From Mycoplasma sp. CSL7491-lung (GTDB taxonomy: Bacteria > Bacillota_I > Bacilli_A > Mycoplasmatales > Metamycoplasmataceae): 64,000 nt of DNA. The stretch lies in assembly GCF_018913965.1 (NCBI RefSeq), contig NZ_JAHMHG010000002.1, positions 62,001 through 126,000 on the forward strand, given 5' to 3'. How positions within the stretch are numbered: the first letter of the stretch is position 1; the number at the start of each line of letters is the position of its first letter. Positions 42,060-53,384 of the stretch are shown piece after piece. The notes under the pieces are model-generated. The model made no database searches. It saw only the letters and a program-made list of their open reading frames with translations, and was not told the DNA's origin. The translations under genes and the position numbers were made by a program.

Positions 42060-44576
42060 TTATTTAATTAAACCAACCATTTCACTCGTTGTTAATGCTC
42101 TTGTTTTTCCTTCGATAGGTTCGTATTTATTTAATGAACCTTCTTGTAAAACAATAACAACCACATCTGATAAGTAACCATTTTCTTTAACTAAAGATAA
42201 ATCAACTGTAGCCAACTTATCTCCAGCATTAACTTTTTTACCTAATTTTACGTGTGATTTAAAGCCTTCACCATTTAATTTAACTGTATCAATACCAATG
42301 TGCACTAAAACTTTAACACCTTCTTTTGTTTCGATACCGTAGGCATGTTTAGAATCGAATAAAGAAACTATTCTTCCTTTTACAGGGGAATAAACATTAC
42401 CTACTTTATTAGCATCAAATCTAACTACAAAACCATCACCCATTAATTTTTCAGAGAAAACTCCATCATTAAGTGATTCTAAAGGTAATAGTTCACCTTT
42501 TGCAACAGTTTGTATTTTTACACTTTTTTTAGTAATAATTTGTTCATTAGATACAATCTTTTCTTCAACTTCTTTAGTTTCAGTTGTTGTAGGCGATTCA
42601 ACTGATTTAACTTCCGGTTGAATTGTTGCATTGTTATCTTTTTGTGTCTGCTCTCACTTAGCAATTAAATCTCTTTGTGATTTAATCTTTGAATTAACTT
42701 GTTCAGCTGTAGGCCCTAAAATAGCTTGAACATGTGTTTCGCCTTCGAACTTAACACCGAAAGCTCCTGCTTGTTTAATAGAATCAGCATTAACTTTTTT
42801 TATGTCTTTAACATCATATCTAAGTCTTGAAGCACAGTTATTAAATGCCTTAATATTATCTAACCCGCCAAAAGCTTGAACTAAAGCTAAAGCTTGTTGA
42901 TCAATACTACTAAATTCAGAATTTTCTGAATTTGATTCAGTTTGTTTCTTGCTTAAAAAGTCTTTTTTTGTAAATAATTTAGTATTTCCACCACGACCTG
43001 GGGTTGCTAAATCTGCTTTTTTAATTCAGAAATAGAATACCAAGAAATAAATTGGTGCATAAGCTAAACCTAAAACAATTACATAGTAGAATTGAGTTCC
43101 TTTAGCAAAAGGAATAATACCATATAATGTTAAATCTAAAATTCCACCTGAAAATACCATAGGTATGTGAACACCTAATAAATTAGCGAACATAAATGAT
43201 GTTGCTATTGTAAACGCATGGAAACCTCAGAATAATAGCGGTGATAAGAATAAGAATGTAAATTCAATTGGTTCTGTAACACCAGTTACTAATGAAGTAA
43301 ACGCGGCTGGTAACACTGTACCCGCTGCTACTTTTCTATTTTCTTTTGGTGCTGCAAAAATCATTGCAACTGCAGCTGCTGGTAAACCAAACATCATAAC
43401 CGCAAACTTACCGTCAGCAAACCTACCAATTTTTATACCTAAATCTTTAGCAATAAATTCAAATAATGGTTTGCTAAAGTTAATTGTTTCTCCATTTGCT
43501 TTTGTAATAGATCAATCAATTACATTAGATGAAAATTTCAATAAGTTAACAGCAGCCGTCGAATCACCTTTAAACTTATCCGGATTACTTGAAACTTCAT
43601 TAATTAATGCAGATAGTGATGCACCTGCGTTAAGTGTATCACCGCTAGCTTTAATAGAATCTTGTCATGCATTAAGTGCTTCATTAACACTTCCTCCAGC
43701 ACTAGAATATCATAACGGCGCATAAAATACGTGATGTAAACCAAATGGTATTAAAGATCTTTCGAAATAACCAAAGATCAATGACTCAATACCATATGGA
43801 ACTTTTTGTAGTGCGCTTCCAAAGTGGTTTAAACCAACTCCTACTCATGGTCAAAATAATAAGAACAACAACGCTAACCCAAAAGAAGCGGGGATTGTTA
43901 TTATTGACACAAATCTCTTACCACCAAAGAATGATAAGAATTTTGGTAGTTGAATTACATGAAATCTGTTGTATAAATATTGGACAGTTAAACCAACTGC
44001 AATACCACCAAATACAGATGTTTGTAAGGCTCTAAACCCTAAAGTTGTACCAACTAAATTTTTTAATGTCTCAGGATTACGTCCACCCTGTGTAAATAGA
44101 ACTTTATAACCAATAAGTTCTCTTCCGATTTTTATTTTTTCGTTTTGAGAGTTTAAAATAAACTCTTTAGTTTCTTTGTTTTGCAAGAATACATCTGTTT
44201 CAACCGGCGAAATAAACACTTGTTGAATCGCGATAAAAACCATATAACCAATTATTGTTGCAAAAACACCAACACCAGCTTCGTCTGTAAAAGCTATAAC
44301 GAACGCAGATGCGAATAACAATGGTAATGCCGCAAAAACTGGATCACCTAATGCAGTTATAGCATTACCAAAAGTTTGTAGTGCAGAACCTTCTGCACCT
44401 TGACCACTAATTGCGGCCCCAACTCCAAGAAATAAACCGGCAATTGACATAATAGATATAGGCAACATAAATGCACCTGAAATTTTGGATAATATTTTTC
44501 TTAATTTACCAGAATCACTATTGTTCAATTTCTGTTTTTTCTCAGAATTTAATCGTTTTCTGAAAATTGCTTTCAT
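42060..44576 (-). CDS. ptsG: PTS glucose-type transporter IICBA
   Basis: 838 residues, the three PTS units fused in the order IIC-IIB-IIA. IIC: about ten membrane segments with GAFMLPISIMSIAGLFLGVGAA, HHVFYAPLWY and VTGVTEPIEFTFLFLSP. IIB: phosphorylated Cys581 in NNCASRLRYDV. IIA: active His759 in VLVHIGIDTVKLNGEGF. An insertion with NALNAWQDSIKASGD and other polar segments enlarges the IIC part, and the IIB-IIA linker is long and Thr/Glu-rich. Glucose (or a related hexose such as N-acetylglucosamine) is imported and phosphorylated with PEP through PtsI, encoded at 54899. TGA Trp codons occur. Two inverted repeats in the promoter region suggest control by a repressor. Confidence 0.92.
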
Positions 44577-44599
44577 TAATTCCTTTCTTCATTGTCTAT

Positions 44600-44686
44600 C
44601 AAATATTTCTAGAATATTTGTAAAATAATCATCAAAAAATAATAAATAAAATTAACAAAGTGTACATTAGAACTTTGTTTATTATA
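44600..44686 (-). promoter_or_regulatory. ptsG promoter with two operator-like inverted repeats
   Basis: Minus-strand TATAAT at 44681-44686. Directly downstream, AACAAAGT (44654-44661) and ACTTTGTT (44672-44679) form an 8-bp inverted repeat covering the expected start site. Nearer the gene, CAAATATT-N5-AATATTTG at 44600-44620 is a second perfect inverted repeat, 24 bases before the ATG. The spacing suits repressor sites. Confidence 0.5.
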
Positions 44687-44935
44687 AATTAAATCATTTT
44701 GATGAACCTTATAACTAACTAAGTATTTTTTAATGCTTTTATGCATTTTTTGTTTTTTGTTTGTTATTTATTTTACTTCCTAGACACCAAAATTATATAA
44801 TAAGATTAAATACATAAATAAAAAATATTTAATTATTATATTAATACTTTACTTTTTTCATATTTATGAAAATAAAATTGTTTTTTAATTATTTCAAAAA
44901 TTTATTTAAAATTAATATAAGAAAAAAGGAAAAAA
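44687..44935. other. Upstream region between ptsG and pta
   Basis: AT-rich divergent intergenic DNA. Contains T/G-rich runs near 44745-44770 and a possible pta promoter (TAATATAAG around 44915) with AAAAAGGAAAAA as the pta Shine-Dalgarno. No gene seen. Confidence 0.4.
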
Positions 44936-45868
44936 ATGAATTTTTACAAAGAAATAGATAAAAGAATAAATAAAATAAATTACGAAGTAAAAATATTAAT
45001 GATCGATAATGATCCATTGATAGATGAAGTGATTGATATCTTCAAGGATAATCATAAAATAAAATTATTTAAATATGAAAGTATAAAAAAAGATTACGAA
45101 AAAGATCTTTATGATAAAAAAGAATTTTATAAAAAAATAAGAAACGGAAAAGAAAATATTGAGAGCATTGAATCAACTTTTGAAAAATATGATGATTTAT
45201 ATTCTAGCTTAATTTTGCTTAAAAAAGGTTTTTTTAATGGAGTCATAGGTGGACTTTCATATACTAGTGCCGATTTTATCAGAGCTGCACTAAAAGTAAT
45301 TGGGTTAGATGATAATGTAGAGAGAATTTCATCAATCATGTTTTTAGTAAAAGAGAATAGCACTCTTTTTTTTAGTGATCCTTCAGTTAATATTAACATA
45401 GATGAAAAAACGTTGTACAATATCGGTAAAAACCATATTAACTTTTTAGAAAAATTGAATGTAGAAAGTAATGTTGCTTTTTTGAGTTATTCCACATACG
45501 GAAGCGTGGAAAATACACAAACTCAAGAAATTAGAAATATAAGTAATACACTACAAAAAAACACTAAAAGGCGTAAAATAATCGGAGAAGTTCAATTTGA
45601 TGCTGCTTTTGATAAAAAAATTAGAGCTAGAAAAATAAAAGATACAAACTTTAATAAATGTGAATTTACATCTTTTATTTTTCCTGACCTTAATTCTGCA
45701 AATATTGGATATAAATTAGCACAATATCTCGCTAATTATGATGCATTTGGTCCGATATTATTAGGTTTAAACCAACCTGCAAACGACTTATCAAGAGGAG
45801 CAAGTAAAAAAGATATTATTTATACAATTTACATTACAGCATTACAAATAGGAGGTAAAAATGAGTAA
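44936..45868 (+). CDS. pta: Phosphate acetyltransferase
   Basis: 310 residues, the short PTA_PTB form. Conserved blocks: GVIGGLSYTSADFIRAALKVIG, VAFLSYSTYGSVEN, GEVQFDAAFDKKIRARK and FIFPDLNSANIGYKLAQ...GPILLGLNQPANDLSRGAS. It exchanges acetyl-CoA with acetyl phosphate, which the next gene uses to make ATP, the final energy step of sugar or pyruvate fermentation in mycoplasmas. It overlaps ackA by 8 bases. Compared with Bacillus Pta it has a more charged N-terminal 90 residues but the active-site arginine and serine segments are intact. Confidence 0.95.
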   Translation: MNFYKEIDKRINKINYEVKILMIDNDPLIDEVIDIFKDNHKIKLFKYESIKKDYEKDLYDKKEFYKKIRNGKENIESIESTFEKYDDLYSSLILLKKGFFNGVIGGLSYTSADFIRAALKVIGLDDNVERISSIMFLVKENSTLFFSDPSVNINIDEKTLYNIGKNHINFLEKLNVESNVAFLSYSTYGSVENTQTQEIRNISNTLQKNTKRRKIIGEVQFDAAFDKKIRARKIKDTNFNKCEFTSFIFPDLNSANIGYKLAQYLANYDAFGPILLGLNQPANDLSRGASKKDIIYTIYITALQIGGKNE

Positions 45869-47051
45869 AATAATAGCAGTTAATCCTGGAAGTAGTTCCA
45901 TAAAAATAAGTATCTTTGAAAAAGATTCATTAAAATTATTAGCTAATGGTTTAGCTGAAAGAATAGGTTTAAAAAATGGTTTAGTAATTATAAAAAGCAA
46001 ACAACAAAAACAAACATTAGAATTAGAATTAAAAAATCATGACGATGCAGTTGAAGGCATTTATCAACTTATGCAAAAAATGAACTTGATAAAAAATAAA
46101 GAAGAAATTGAATATATAGGTTTTAGAGTCGTTCAAGGCGGTAAATTTTTCAACTCAACAACCAAATTAACAGAAAAGGAAATTAAAATAATTGATAGCG
46201 TCTCAATATACGCACCTTTGCACAATCCAGCAGCCATAAAAACAATTCGCGGTTTCCAAAAAATCTTCCCAAATTCTAAACTCTCAGCCGACTTTGATAC
46301 TGCGTTTCACACAACAATAGATAGAATAAATTACACATATGCAATTCCTAAAGAATTAACAGAAAAATATAACATAAAAAAATATGGAGCACATGGAATT
46401 TCCCATCAATTTATAACTTTGAAATTAGAAAAAATATTAGATAAAGAAAAAGTAAATTTTGTTAATGTTCACTTAGGAAATGGCGCTAGTTTATGTGCGA
46501 TAAAAGAAAGTAAATCATTTGACACTTCTATGGGTTTAACACCGTTGGCGGGTATTATGATGGGGACACGTTCAGGAGATATAGATCCGTCAATTCATGA
46601 ATTTTTAATCAAAGAAACAGGTTTAAATATTACAGAAATAACAGAAATTTTAAATAAAAAAAGTGGTGTACTTGGCGTTTCCGGCATTTCAAGTGATATG
46701 CGTGATGTTCAAAAAGAAATGGAAAATAATAATCCGGATGCACTTTTCGCCTTTGAAATGTACTCTCAAAAAGTTGCAGATTACTTAGTTAATTATATTA
46801 ACAAAATAGGGCCCAAAGTAGATGCGATAGTATTTACAGCGGGGATAGGAGAAAATAATCCGATTATAAGAAAGTTAATTTTAAACAAAATTAATATTAA
46901 AAATATAGTTTTAGATGACTTGTTGAACGAATCTAAAATAGACGATTTTAAATTAATTTCAAGTAATGAGTCAGAAATTAAAGTTTTTGTAATTAGAACC
47001 AATGAAGAATTGCTTATTGCTCAAAATGCATTAAAGATTTATGAGTCATAA
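45861..47051 (+). CDS. ackA: Acetate kinase
   Basis: 396 residues, standard length. Motifs: AVNPGSSSIKISIF (first phosphate loop), VVQGGKFF, LSADFDTAFHTTI (catalytic Asp/His region), NVHLGNGASLCAI and GLTPLAGIMMGTRSGDIDP, VFTAGIGENNP (adenosine loop). It transfers phosphate from acetyl phosphate to ADP. GGAGG lies ahead of the ATG inside the pta end; pta-ackA-coaD-engB are all overlapped or nearly so, forming one translationally coupled operon. The overlap with coaD is 11 bases. Confidence 0.97.
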   Translation: MSKIIAVNPGSSSIKISIFEKDSLKLLANGLAERIGLKNGLVIIKSKQQKQTLELELKNHDDAVEGIYQLMQKMNLIKNKEEIEYIGFRVVQGGKFFNSTTKLTEKEIKIIDSVSIYAPLHNPAAIKTIRGFQKIFPNSKLSADFDTAFHTTIDRINYTYAIPKELTEKYNIKKYGAHGISHQFITLKLEKILDKEKVNFVNVHLGNGASLCAIKESKSFDTSMGLTPLAGIMMGTRSGDIDPSIHEFLIKETGLNITEITEILNKKSGVLGVSGISSDMRDVQKEMENNNPDALFAFEMYSQKVADYLVNYINKIGPKVDAIVFTAGIGENNPIIRKLILNKINIKNIVLDDLLNESKIDDFKLISSNESEIKVFVIRTNEELLIAQNALKIYES

Positions 47052-47469
47052 AGCGATATATGCAGGATCTTTTAATCCTTTTCATAAAGGTCATAAATCT
47101 ATTTTAATAAAAGCAGCGAAATTATTCGACAAAGTTTATTTAGTTGTGGCCCAAAACCCGGATAAAGAAAAAAATGATATAATAAAAAACATAAATATAA
47201 TAAAAGAAGAAATAAAAAACTTAGAAAAAGTTGTAGTTTTAAGTGGCAAAGATCAATTAATTGCAAATTTAGCAAAAGAATTGAATGTAAAATATTTAAT
47301 AAGGTCAATTAGAAATTCTGAAGATTTGGAATATGAATTTGACTTAGCAGCGGGTAACAAAATTTTAAATAAAAATTTAGAAACTATTTTTATTCTACCT
47401 GACGAAAAATACAAAAAATACTCTTCTTCATTAATAAAATCATTGAAAGAAAAGGAAAAAGATGTTTAG
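47041..47469 (+). CDS. coaD: Phosphopantetheine adenylyltransferase
   Basis: 142 residues, slightly shorter than usual (about 160). Nucleotidyltransferase motif AGSFNPFHKGHKSIL at residues 8-22 (usual GSFDPxHxGH; Asn here replaces Asp), LIRSIRNSEDLEYEFDLAAGNK (RGxRxxxDxxYE) and YKKYSSSLIKSLKEKEK at the end. It makes dephospho-CoA from phosphopantetheine, feeding CoA to Pta two genes upstream. It starts within the last codons of ackA and overlaps the engB start by 8 bases. Confidence 0.92.
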   Translation: MSHKAIYAGSFNPFHKGHKSILIKAAKLFDKVYLVVAQNPDKEKNDIIKNINIIKEEIKNLEKVVVLSGKDQLIANLAKELNVKYLIRSIRNSEDLEYEFDLAAGNKILNKNLETIFILPDEKYKKYSSSLIKSLKEKEKDV

Positions 47470-48052
47470 ATTTATAAAATCATCAAACAAAATAGATAAT
47501 TGATACAAACACAACAATAACGAAATTGCGTTTTGAGGTCGCTCAAACGTTGGTAAAAGCAGTTTAATTAATAGCATTGTTGATAACAAAAAATTAGCAA
47601 GGGTTTCAAAAACACCTGGCAGAACCCAAATGCTAAATTTTTTTGAAAATGAATTCGGTGCTGTTTTTGTAGATTTACCAGGGTATGGATACGCAAAACT
47701 TTCTAAAGAAAAAATAGATCAAATGATGAAAATGATTGAAGAATTTTTGATCAAAAGAGAAAATTTAGTAAAACTTTATCTTTTGATCGATTCAAGACAT
47801 AGTATTACGAAAAATGATGAAAACGTTATTGAATTTCTTAATAAAATAAATCTTGAATATACTTTAGTTTTTACAAAGGCAGATAAGTTAAGACAGAAAG
47901 ATAAAAACACTCTAATAAAAAGCATTAAAACAAATAGAGATAAATTTAAATTTAATAAATATTTTATAGTTTCATCGGAAACAAAAGCAGGAATAAATGA
48001 ACTAGTGTTGGATATTAATCAAGCATTCGAGGAAGGTAATAATGAAGAATAA
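47462..48052 (+). CDS. engB: GTPase EngB (YsxC/YihA), ribosome assembly
   Basis: 196 residues. G1 FWGRSNVGKSSLINSI at about 24-39, G2 TPGRTQ, G3 DLPGYGYAKLSKEK and G4 FTKADKL are all present; DLPGYGYA is diagnostic of EngB. It is needed for 50S subunit assembly, as is Der in this window. Three TGA Trp codons in the first 30 residues (NWYKHNNNEIAFWGRSN) mean that a standard-code reading starts only at residue 57. The start overlaps coaD by 8 bases; its stop overlaps the start of the exported protein by 11 bases. Confidence 0.95.
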
Positions 48053-48905
48053 AAAAATGAAAATAATTTTCGGGTCTCTTATAATAGGAATTTCTATCGC
48101 AAGTATTTCAGGAGCTATAGTAGCAAGCAAAAATAATCAAATTTCAGAAAAAGAACAATTAAAAAGCTTCAACTTCGGAAGCTATAACAAAAGAGTAAAA
48201 AATAGTTATGCAAGTGCTTATATCTCAAATCCTGTTATAAAAACGACAAATAATGTGGATGCTAACAACGAATATTGAAGACAACTTTTTAACTTGAAAA
48301 AAATACCTACAAGTAACGAATTAGAGGAAAAAGATTTTTATTTATTAGGTGCGAGGGGTGAATTAATAAATATTTTTGACAAAAAATATAATGTTTATTT
48401 TAATTCATACGCTAACGATTTTGAAGGTAAACTATTTTTAGTTGTTAGTTTGTATTTAAAAAATGTATCACCAGCGAAATTATATGACCAAGTAACATTA
48501 GAAGTAGATGGTTTTAAAAATATGAATTTTGAAACTATAAAAAATTATGTTGGATTTCAAGATGAAAACTCAATAGAAGTTAAAGAAAATGAACTAACAA
48601 AATACAACGATTTTGAATCATTAAAAAATGAATATAATAAAATTAAAGATGATATAACAAAAAAAGAAGATTTCATAAAAAAATTATTTAATAATCTAGA
48701 ACCAAATAAAGCTTCTAAAATAGATTTTGAAAATACTAACCTTGAGTTTAAAGATAAAAACATAATAGTTTTAAAAACATCATTTAAAGCTAAAATTAAT
48801 TTAGCAACTAAAGAAAATTTGTTTAATATTAACACTCCTGAGGATCCAAATTATAAAAATATTTTATGAGAACAAAAGGAATTTTTGATATCAAAATTCA
48901 ATTAA
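48042..48905 (+). CDS. Exported hypothetical protein, possibly C-terminally truncated
   Basis: 287 residues. N-terminal KNKKMK plus one hydrophobic segment IIFGSLIIGISIASISGAIVA without lipobox Cys; the mature part is polar with a beta-rich centre (KLFLVVSLYLKNVSPAKLYDQVTLEVDGF) and a helical charged region. Ends at TAA 48903-48905. In the same frame beyond that stop, 38 further codons encode a basic segment and a hydrophobic helix (AFFAFFLLILIILLYYLL) up to another TAA, so the protein may once have had, or in relatives may have, a second anchor. It is the last gene of the pta operon; function unknown. Confidence 0.7.
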
Positions 48906-49038
48906 AACAGACTAAGTAAAGTAAAAACATTGTTTTTTAATAAAAAAAGTGCATTTTTTGCATTTTTTTTATTAATTTTAATAATATTGTTGTATTATTT
49001 ATTAAGTAAAATTAAGATTTAAAAAGAAGGTTAAAATA

Positions 49039-50499
49039 ATGATTGATAAGGCAATTAATTTTTTGAAATTTTATAGCGAAAAACATAAAGTTGGATATGG
49101 TATATTTTTATGATTTTTTATAATATTCTCATATTTAATTTTTATAACTAATTGAGGTTTTGCAGGAGCCTTAAATGGCCAGGGATACATAGAAGGTGGT
49201 GATAATTTCGGAATATTAGCTCATTTTAGAATTATCAAAGATAAATCATTTGATTTTATGACACAAGCAACTAATTGAGGTATAACTCTCGGAAGAGGTA
49301 TTGGTTCAGTAGTTGTAGCACTATTGTTAGTAAAATTATTTCACAAAAAAACAACAATAATAGCTATTTCCCTAACATTATTCGGGATACCCGCACAATA
49401 TTTACCTCACTCTAACGGCTATTATGCATTATTCTTGATCATGCGTACTTTAATGGCAATAGGTGGAACAATGACAATAATTTTAACACAACCTGTTGTT
49501 GCAAGTTTTTTTAATAAAAAACAGAAATCTATGCTTTCTTCTTTTGGTATTTTAACTTATCCTCTTGGTACTATAATTGCTATATTGCCCTTTGTGACAA
49601 CAAATATCGAAGGTTCTAAAACCATAGTTAAAAATTGACAATTAATATTAACAATATTAAGTTCACTCAATTTAATACCATTAATTGTTATGATAATATT
49701 CGGTTTAAAGTTTGATGTTCCAACAAAAGCTGAAATTACATACGCAAAAAAAGAACAAAACGGATTTAGAATTTTATGAAAATACTTAAAAACTAAAGAA
49801 ACTTACTCATGAATTTTATTGTTTGGAGGATGATTAAGTGCTTCAGTTTTTCCAGTTATTTTTACAATGAAGATGTTTCAAGATATTTCCGGAATATCAA
49901 ATGAATTTAATAAAACTCTTAAAATATGAGTAATAATATATTTATCAGCAGTCTTTATTGGACCATTAACTGTTGGTGCTTATTCTAAATACAATATAAA
50001 AAGAAAATGATATATAGCATTACTATTAGGACTAGGAATTTTATTTTATATATTATCTTTGGTTATTTTTAAAACTTCTGTAATTAAAGAAAATATTGTT
50101 GGTTATGTTTTCTTATATATATTTGGATTTCTATCAGGATTATTTTTATGAGGAATTCAAGGTGTTATTTTGAATTTACCTCATGAGTATAAAAATAATA
50201 ATATAAGAAAAATGTGTTGGATGTTCTCTTTAATTTGAGGATTAGGATATATTATATTCACAGTATTTACAATAATAGTATCCTTAATACCAATAATTGG
50301 TAATTCACTAGGTTATAATAACACTTTAGTTTATGCAATAATCGGGTTTATTATCATTGTACTTGTTTCATTAATTTCCATAGTAGGCATTCTACTATTA
50401 AAAGAACCATCTGAAGACGCTCAAACTCTTCCGAATTGATGTGTAAGATTGATACAAACATTTAACAGTAAAGATGGTAATAAAAAATCAAAGCAATAG
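49039..50499 (+). CDS. Major facilitator superfamily transporter
   Basis: 486 residues with 12 predicted helices; many TGA Trp codons. MFS-type loop features include TNWGITLGRGIGSVVVALLLVKLF and PAQYLPHSN, and the central cytoplasmic loop (KFDVPTKAEITYAKKEQNGF) divides two six-helix halves. Hominis-group mycoplasmas have similar proteins annotated as hexose phosphate transporters or plain MFS; which sugar or other solute it moves cannot be told from sequence. The start follows AAGAAGG. It is separated from the upstream gene by about 130 bases and ends at a bidirectional terminator. Confidence 0.85.
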
Positions 50500-50514
50500 T
50501 TGCTTTGATTTTTT
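50482..50514. terminator. Bidirectional terminator, MFS gene / secA
   Basis: AAAAAATCAAAGCA (50482-50495) pairs perfectly with TGCTTTGATTTTTT (50501-50514), loop ATAGT. Confidence 0.92.
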
Positions 50515-50516
50515 AT

Positions 50517-53039
50517 TTAGTTAGTGTTTTCTTCGTTTTCTTGTATTTCATTCAATCTATTTTTAATTGCATTATAAAAACTAATTAAATCTTGTTCTTG
50601 TTCTTCTAGTGATTTATTGACATCAAACGAAAAATTTTGAGCTATTTGTTGGAAAACAGGATCATTTTTTATTTCTTTTGTTAATAAAGATTTTCTACCA
50701 ATTCTATTTGAAAAAACAGATAACATAACTTCATAAGCAATATCATCAATCATTGCATCAAATAGTTTAGTTCCTTCTTCAGTATAAATTTGATACGGGT
50801 TTTTTTGTGAATATTGAACCAAATTAACATTCGATCTCAATTTGTCCATTCTGTTAATATGAGTTTGTCATTTATCATCTAAAACACTGATTATAGTATC
50901 TCTAACAACTGAATTAATGGTTTCTGTATCTGAATACTCTAAAGCGTTTTTTATCCACTCTTCAAATACATTTAAAATAATATTTGACACATAATTGGTA
51001 AGATCTGTCTCGTGAATCGAACTAATTTCATCTAAATTAAAATTAAACTCAACTAATTTACCTATATTTTCATTTAAGAAATTTACAAGAGCGGCGTAAT
51101 TATAAGAATGATTATGTAGTGTATATTCTCTATTTTTGACTATTGACCTAGCAGAAGAAGTTATCATACCTCTCACAACTTTTTGAATGTTTGTAGTTAC
51201 TAGTATTAAATCTCTTTGAGAATAAATTAAATCTCTTTGTTGACGAATAACATCATCATAATTTAAAACCGATTTTCTTGAATCATAATTAAATCCTTCG
51301 ATTTTCTTTTGCGCATGATTAAATGCAAATTTTAAATTTTTCGAAGTTATTTCCTTGCCTTGAGAATCAGCATACGCTTCTATCAGCGAATCATAACTTG
51401 CAAACCTTTTCATTAATTGATCGTCTAAAGAAACAAAAAACTTACTTGTTCCAACGTCTCCTTGACGCCCAGATCGACCTCTAAGTTGGTTATCTATTCT
51501 TCTTGAAGTTGCTTTATCAGTACCTAGAACATATAAACCACCTAATGCGATTGCTTCTTGTGAAGGTTTTATATCTGTTCCTCTTCCGGCCATATTTGTC
51601 GCTATAGTAACTGATTTAACTTGTCCTGCTTTAGAAATTATATCCGCTTCACTCGCATTTTGTTTAGCATTAAGAACAGTATGTGGAATTCCTTTTTCTA
51701 ATAATAATTTATGTAATAACTCTGATTCTTCAATCTGTGCTGTACCAACCAAAACGGGTTGTCCTTTTTCATATAATTCTTTAATTTTATTAACAACAGC
51801 TTCTCACTTATCTGTATAATTTGCAAATATTGAATCAGGCTCATCAACACGAGCAATAGGTTTATTTGTCGGAACAACATTAACTCTCATATTGTAAATA
51901 TCTATAAATTCTTGTTCTTCTGTTTTTCCTGTACCGGTCATACCACAAAGTTTTTTAAACATTCTAAAGAAATTTTGATATGTAATAGTTGCTTGCGTTT
52001 TTGTTTCTGGTTCTACTTCTACTTGTTCTTTTGCTTGTATAGCTTGTTGTAAACCTTCAGAATAACTACGGCCATCCATAATACGGCCTGTAAATGCGTC
52101 AACAAGTTCAATTTTACCTTCTCTTATTATATACTCAACATCAATTCTCATAACTTTATGTGCTCTTAAAGCATTTTGAATTAAATGTATATCTTCAGAA
52201 TTCTCGATATTATAAATATTTTCAGTTTGGTAAAATTTATTCGCTTTCGCAATACCGGAATGAGTTAAAGCAATAGCCTTGCTTTCCTCATCAATAATAT
52301 AATCCTCAGAACCTAAAGTTCTTACAAATTGGTCGGCAGCAAAGTAACTTTTTTCATCAGTTTCTCCGCCAGAAATTATCAACGGCGTTTGAGCTTCATC
52401 TATTAAAATTGAATCAACTTCGTCAATTAAACAAAACTGTAAACCTCTTTGGACTTTTTCTCCAATTGTTTGAACCATATTGTCTCTAAGGTAATCAAAT
52501 CCTAATTCAGAATGAACAGAATAAGTTATATCACAAGCATATGCTTTACGTTTATTATATGGATCCATTTGAGCTTTATTAATTCCAACTGTTAAGCCTA
52601 AAAACTCAAAAACAACACCCATTTCTTTTGCGTCACGCTCTGTTAAATATTCATTAACAGTTGATACAATAGCACCCTTTCCTAAAAGCGCATTTAAATA
52701 AACAGGAGCAATAGAAGTAATAGTCTTACCCTCACCAGTTTTCATTTCTGCAACTGAACCTAAATCAAGTAAAATACCACCTAAAATTTGGACATCATAA
52801 GGTCTTTTTCCTAAAACTCTTTTTGTCGCTTCTCTCGCTACAGCAAATACATCATTTCTAATATCATCAAGTGTATAACCTTGTTTTAATAAATCTTTAA
52901 AAAATTGTGTTTTTGACTTTAATTCTTCATCTGTAAATTTGGAAACTATTTTTTCAAGTTTATTAATTTTCTTGAGCGCAGACTCTGCGATTCTCATTTC
53001 AGTCGTCTTAAAATCTAATAATTGCGATAAATTCTTCAT
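50517..53039 (-). CDS. secA: Preprotein translocase ATPase SecA
   Basis: 840 residues. Walker A MKTGEGKTITS at 99-109, Walker B LIDEVDSILIDEAQTPLIISG, the peptide cross-linking domain, IAINMAGRGTDI-type motif (here ATNMAGRGTDIKPS), LRGRSGRQGD and the helical scaffold. The zinc-binding C-terminal tail of many SecA proteins is absent, as usual for mollicutes. It drives export of the lipoproteins and surface proteins found in this window through SecYEG. Two TGA Trp codons (YTDKWEAVVNK, DDKWQTHINR) join the three pieces. A small peptide gene lies 57 bases upstream in the same direction. Confidence 0.96.
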
Positions 53040-53096
53040 ATTATTTTAATTATACTTTTTTTTATTTAATTAATAAATAAAAGTTGTTAACTCAAA

Positions 53097-53333
53097 TTAT
53101 AAAATAGTATATTGATCATTATTCGTGTTTTTTACATCATCATCTCACTTAAATGTTGTTAATTTATCTTTAATTTCACCTTTTTTACTAAAAGCCGTTC
53201 TAAAAAAACCTAACACTGTAGCCAATGAATTTATAAAAAGCGGAATTCCGGCAATTAAAGAAGTAAAAGCAAATCCAGGTTTAATACTTGTCATTTTATC
53301 TTTTTCAATTTCTTTTAGTTGATTCAAAACCAT
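53097..53333 (-). CDS. Small hydrophobic peptide gene with a near-perfect Shine-Dalgarno
   Basis: 78 residues: a charged start (MVLNQLKEIEKDKMTSI), a long hydrophobic, Gly/Pro/Phe-bearing segment (GFAFTSLIAGIPLFINSL) running on through ATVLGFFRTAFS, then a Lys-rich stretch and an acidic tail with one TGA Trp (TTFKWDDDVKNTNND). The ribosome site GAAAGGAGGTGA is complementary to the whole 3' end of 16S rRNA as generally conserved, much stronger than any other in the window, implying very high expression. The architecture recalls leader-plus-core bacteriocin or membrane-active peptides, but no double-glycine site is obvious after Lys13-Lys20 and I cannot name a family. It lies just upstream of secA. 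Confidence 0.7.
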
Positions 53334-53384
53334 TTCACCTCCTTTCGCTATATATTTATATTTTTTTCGTTTTACAAACTAAAT

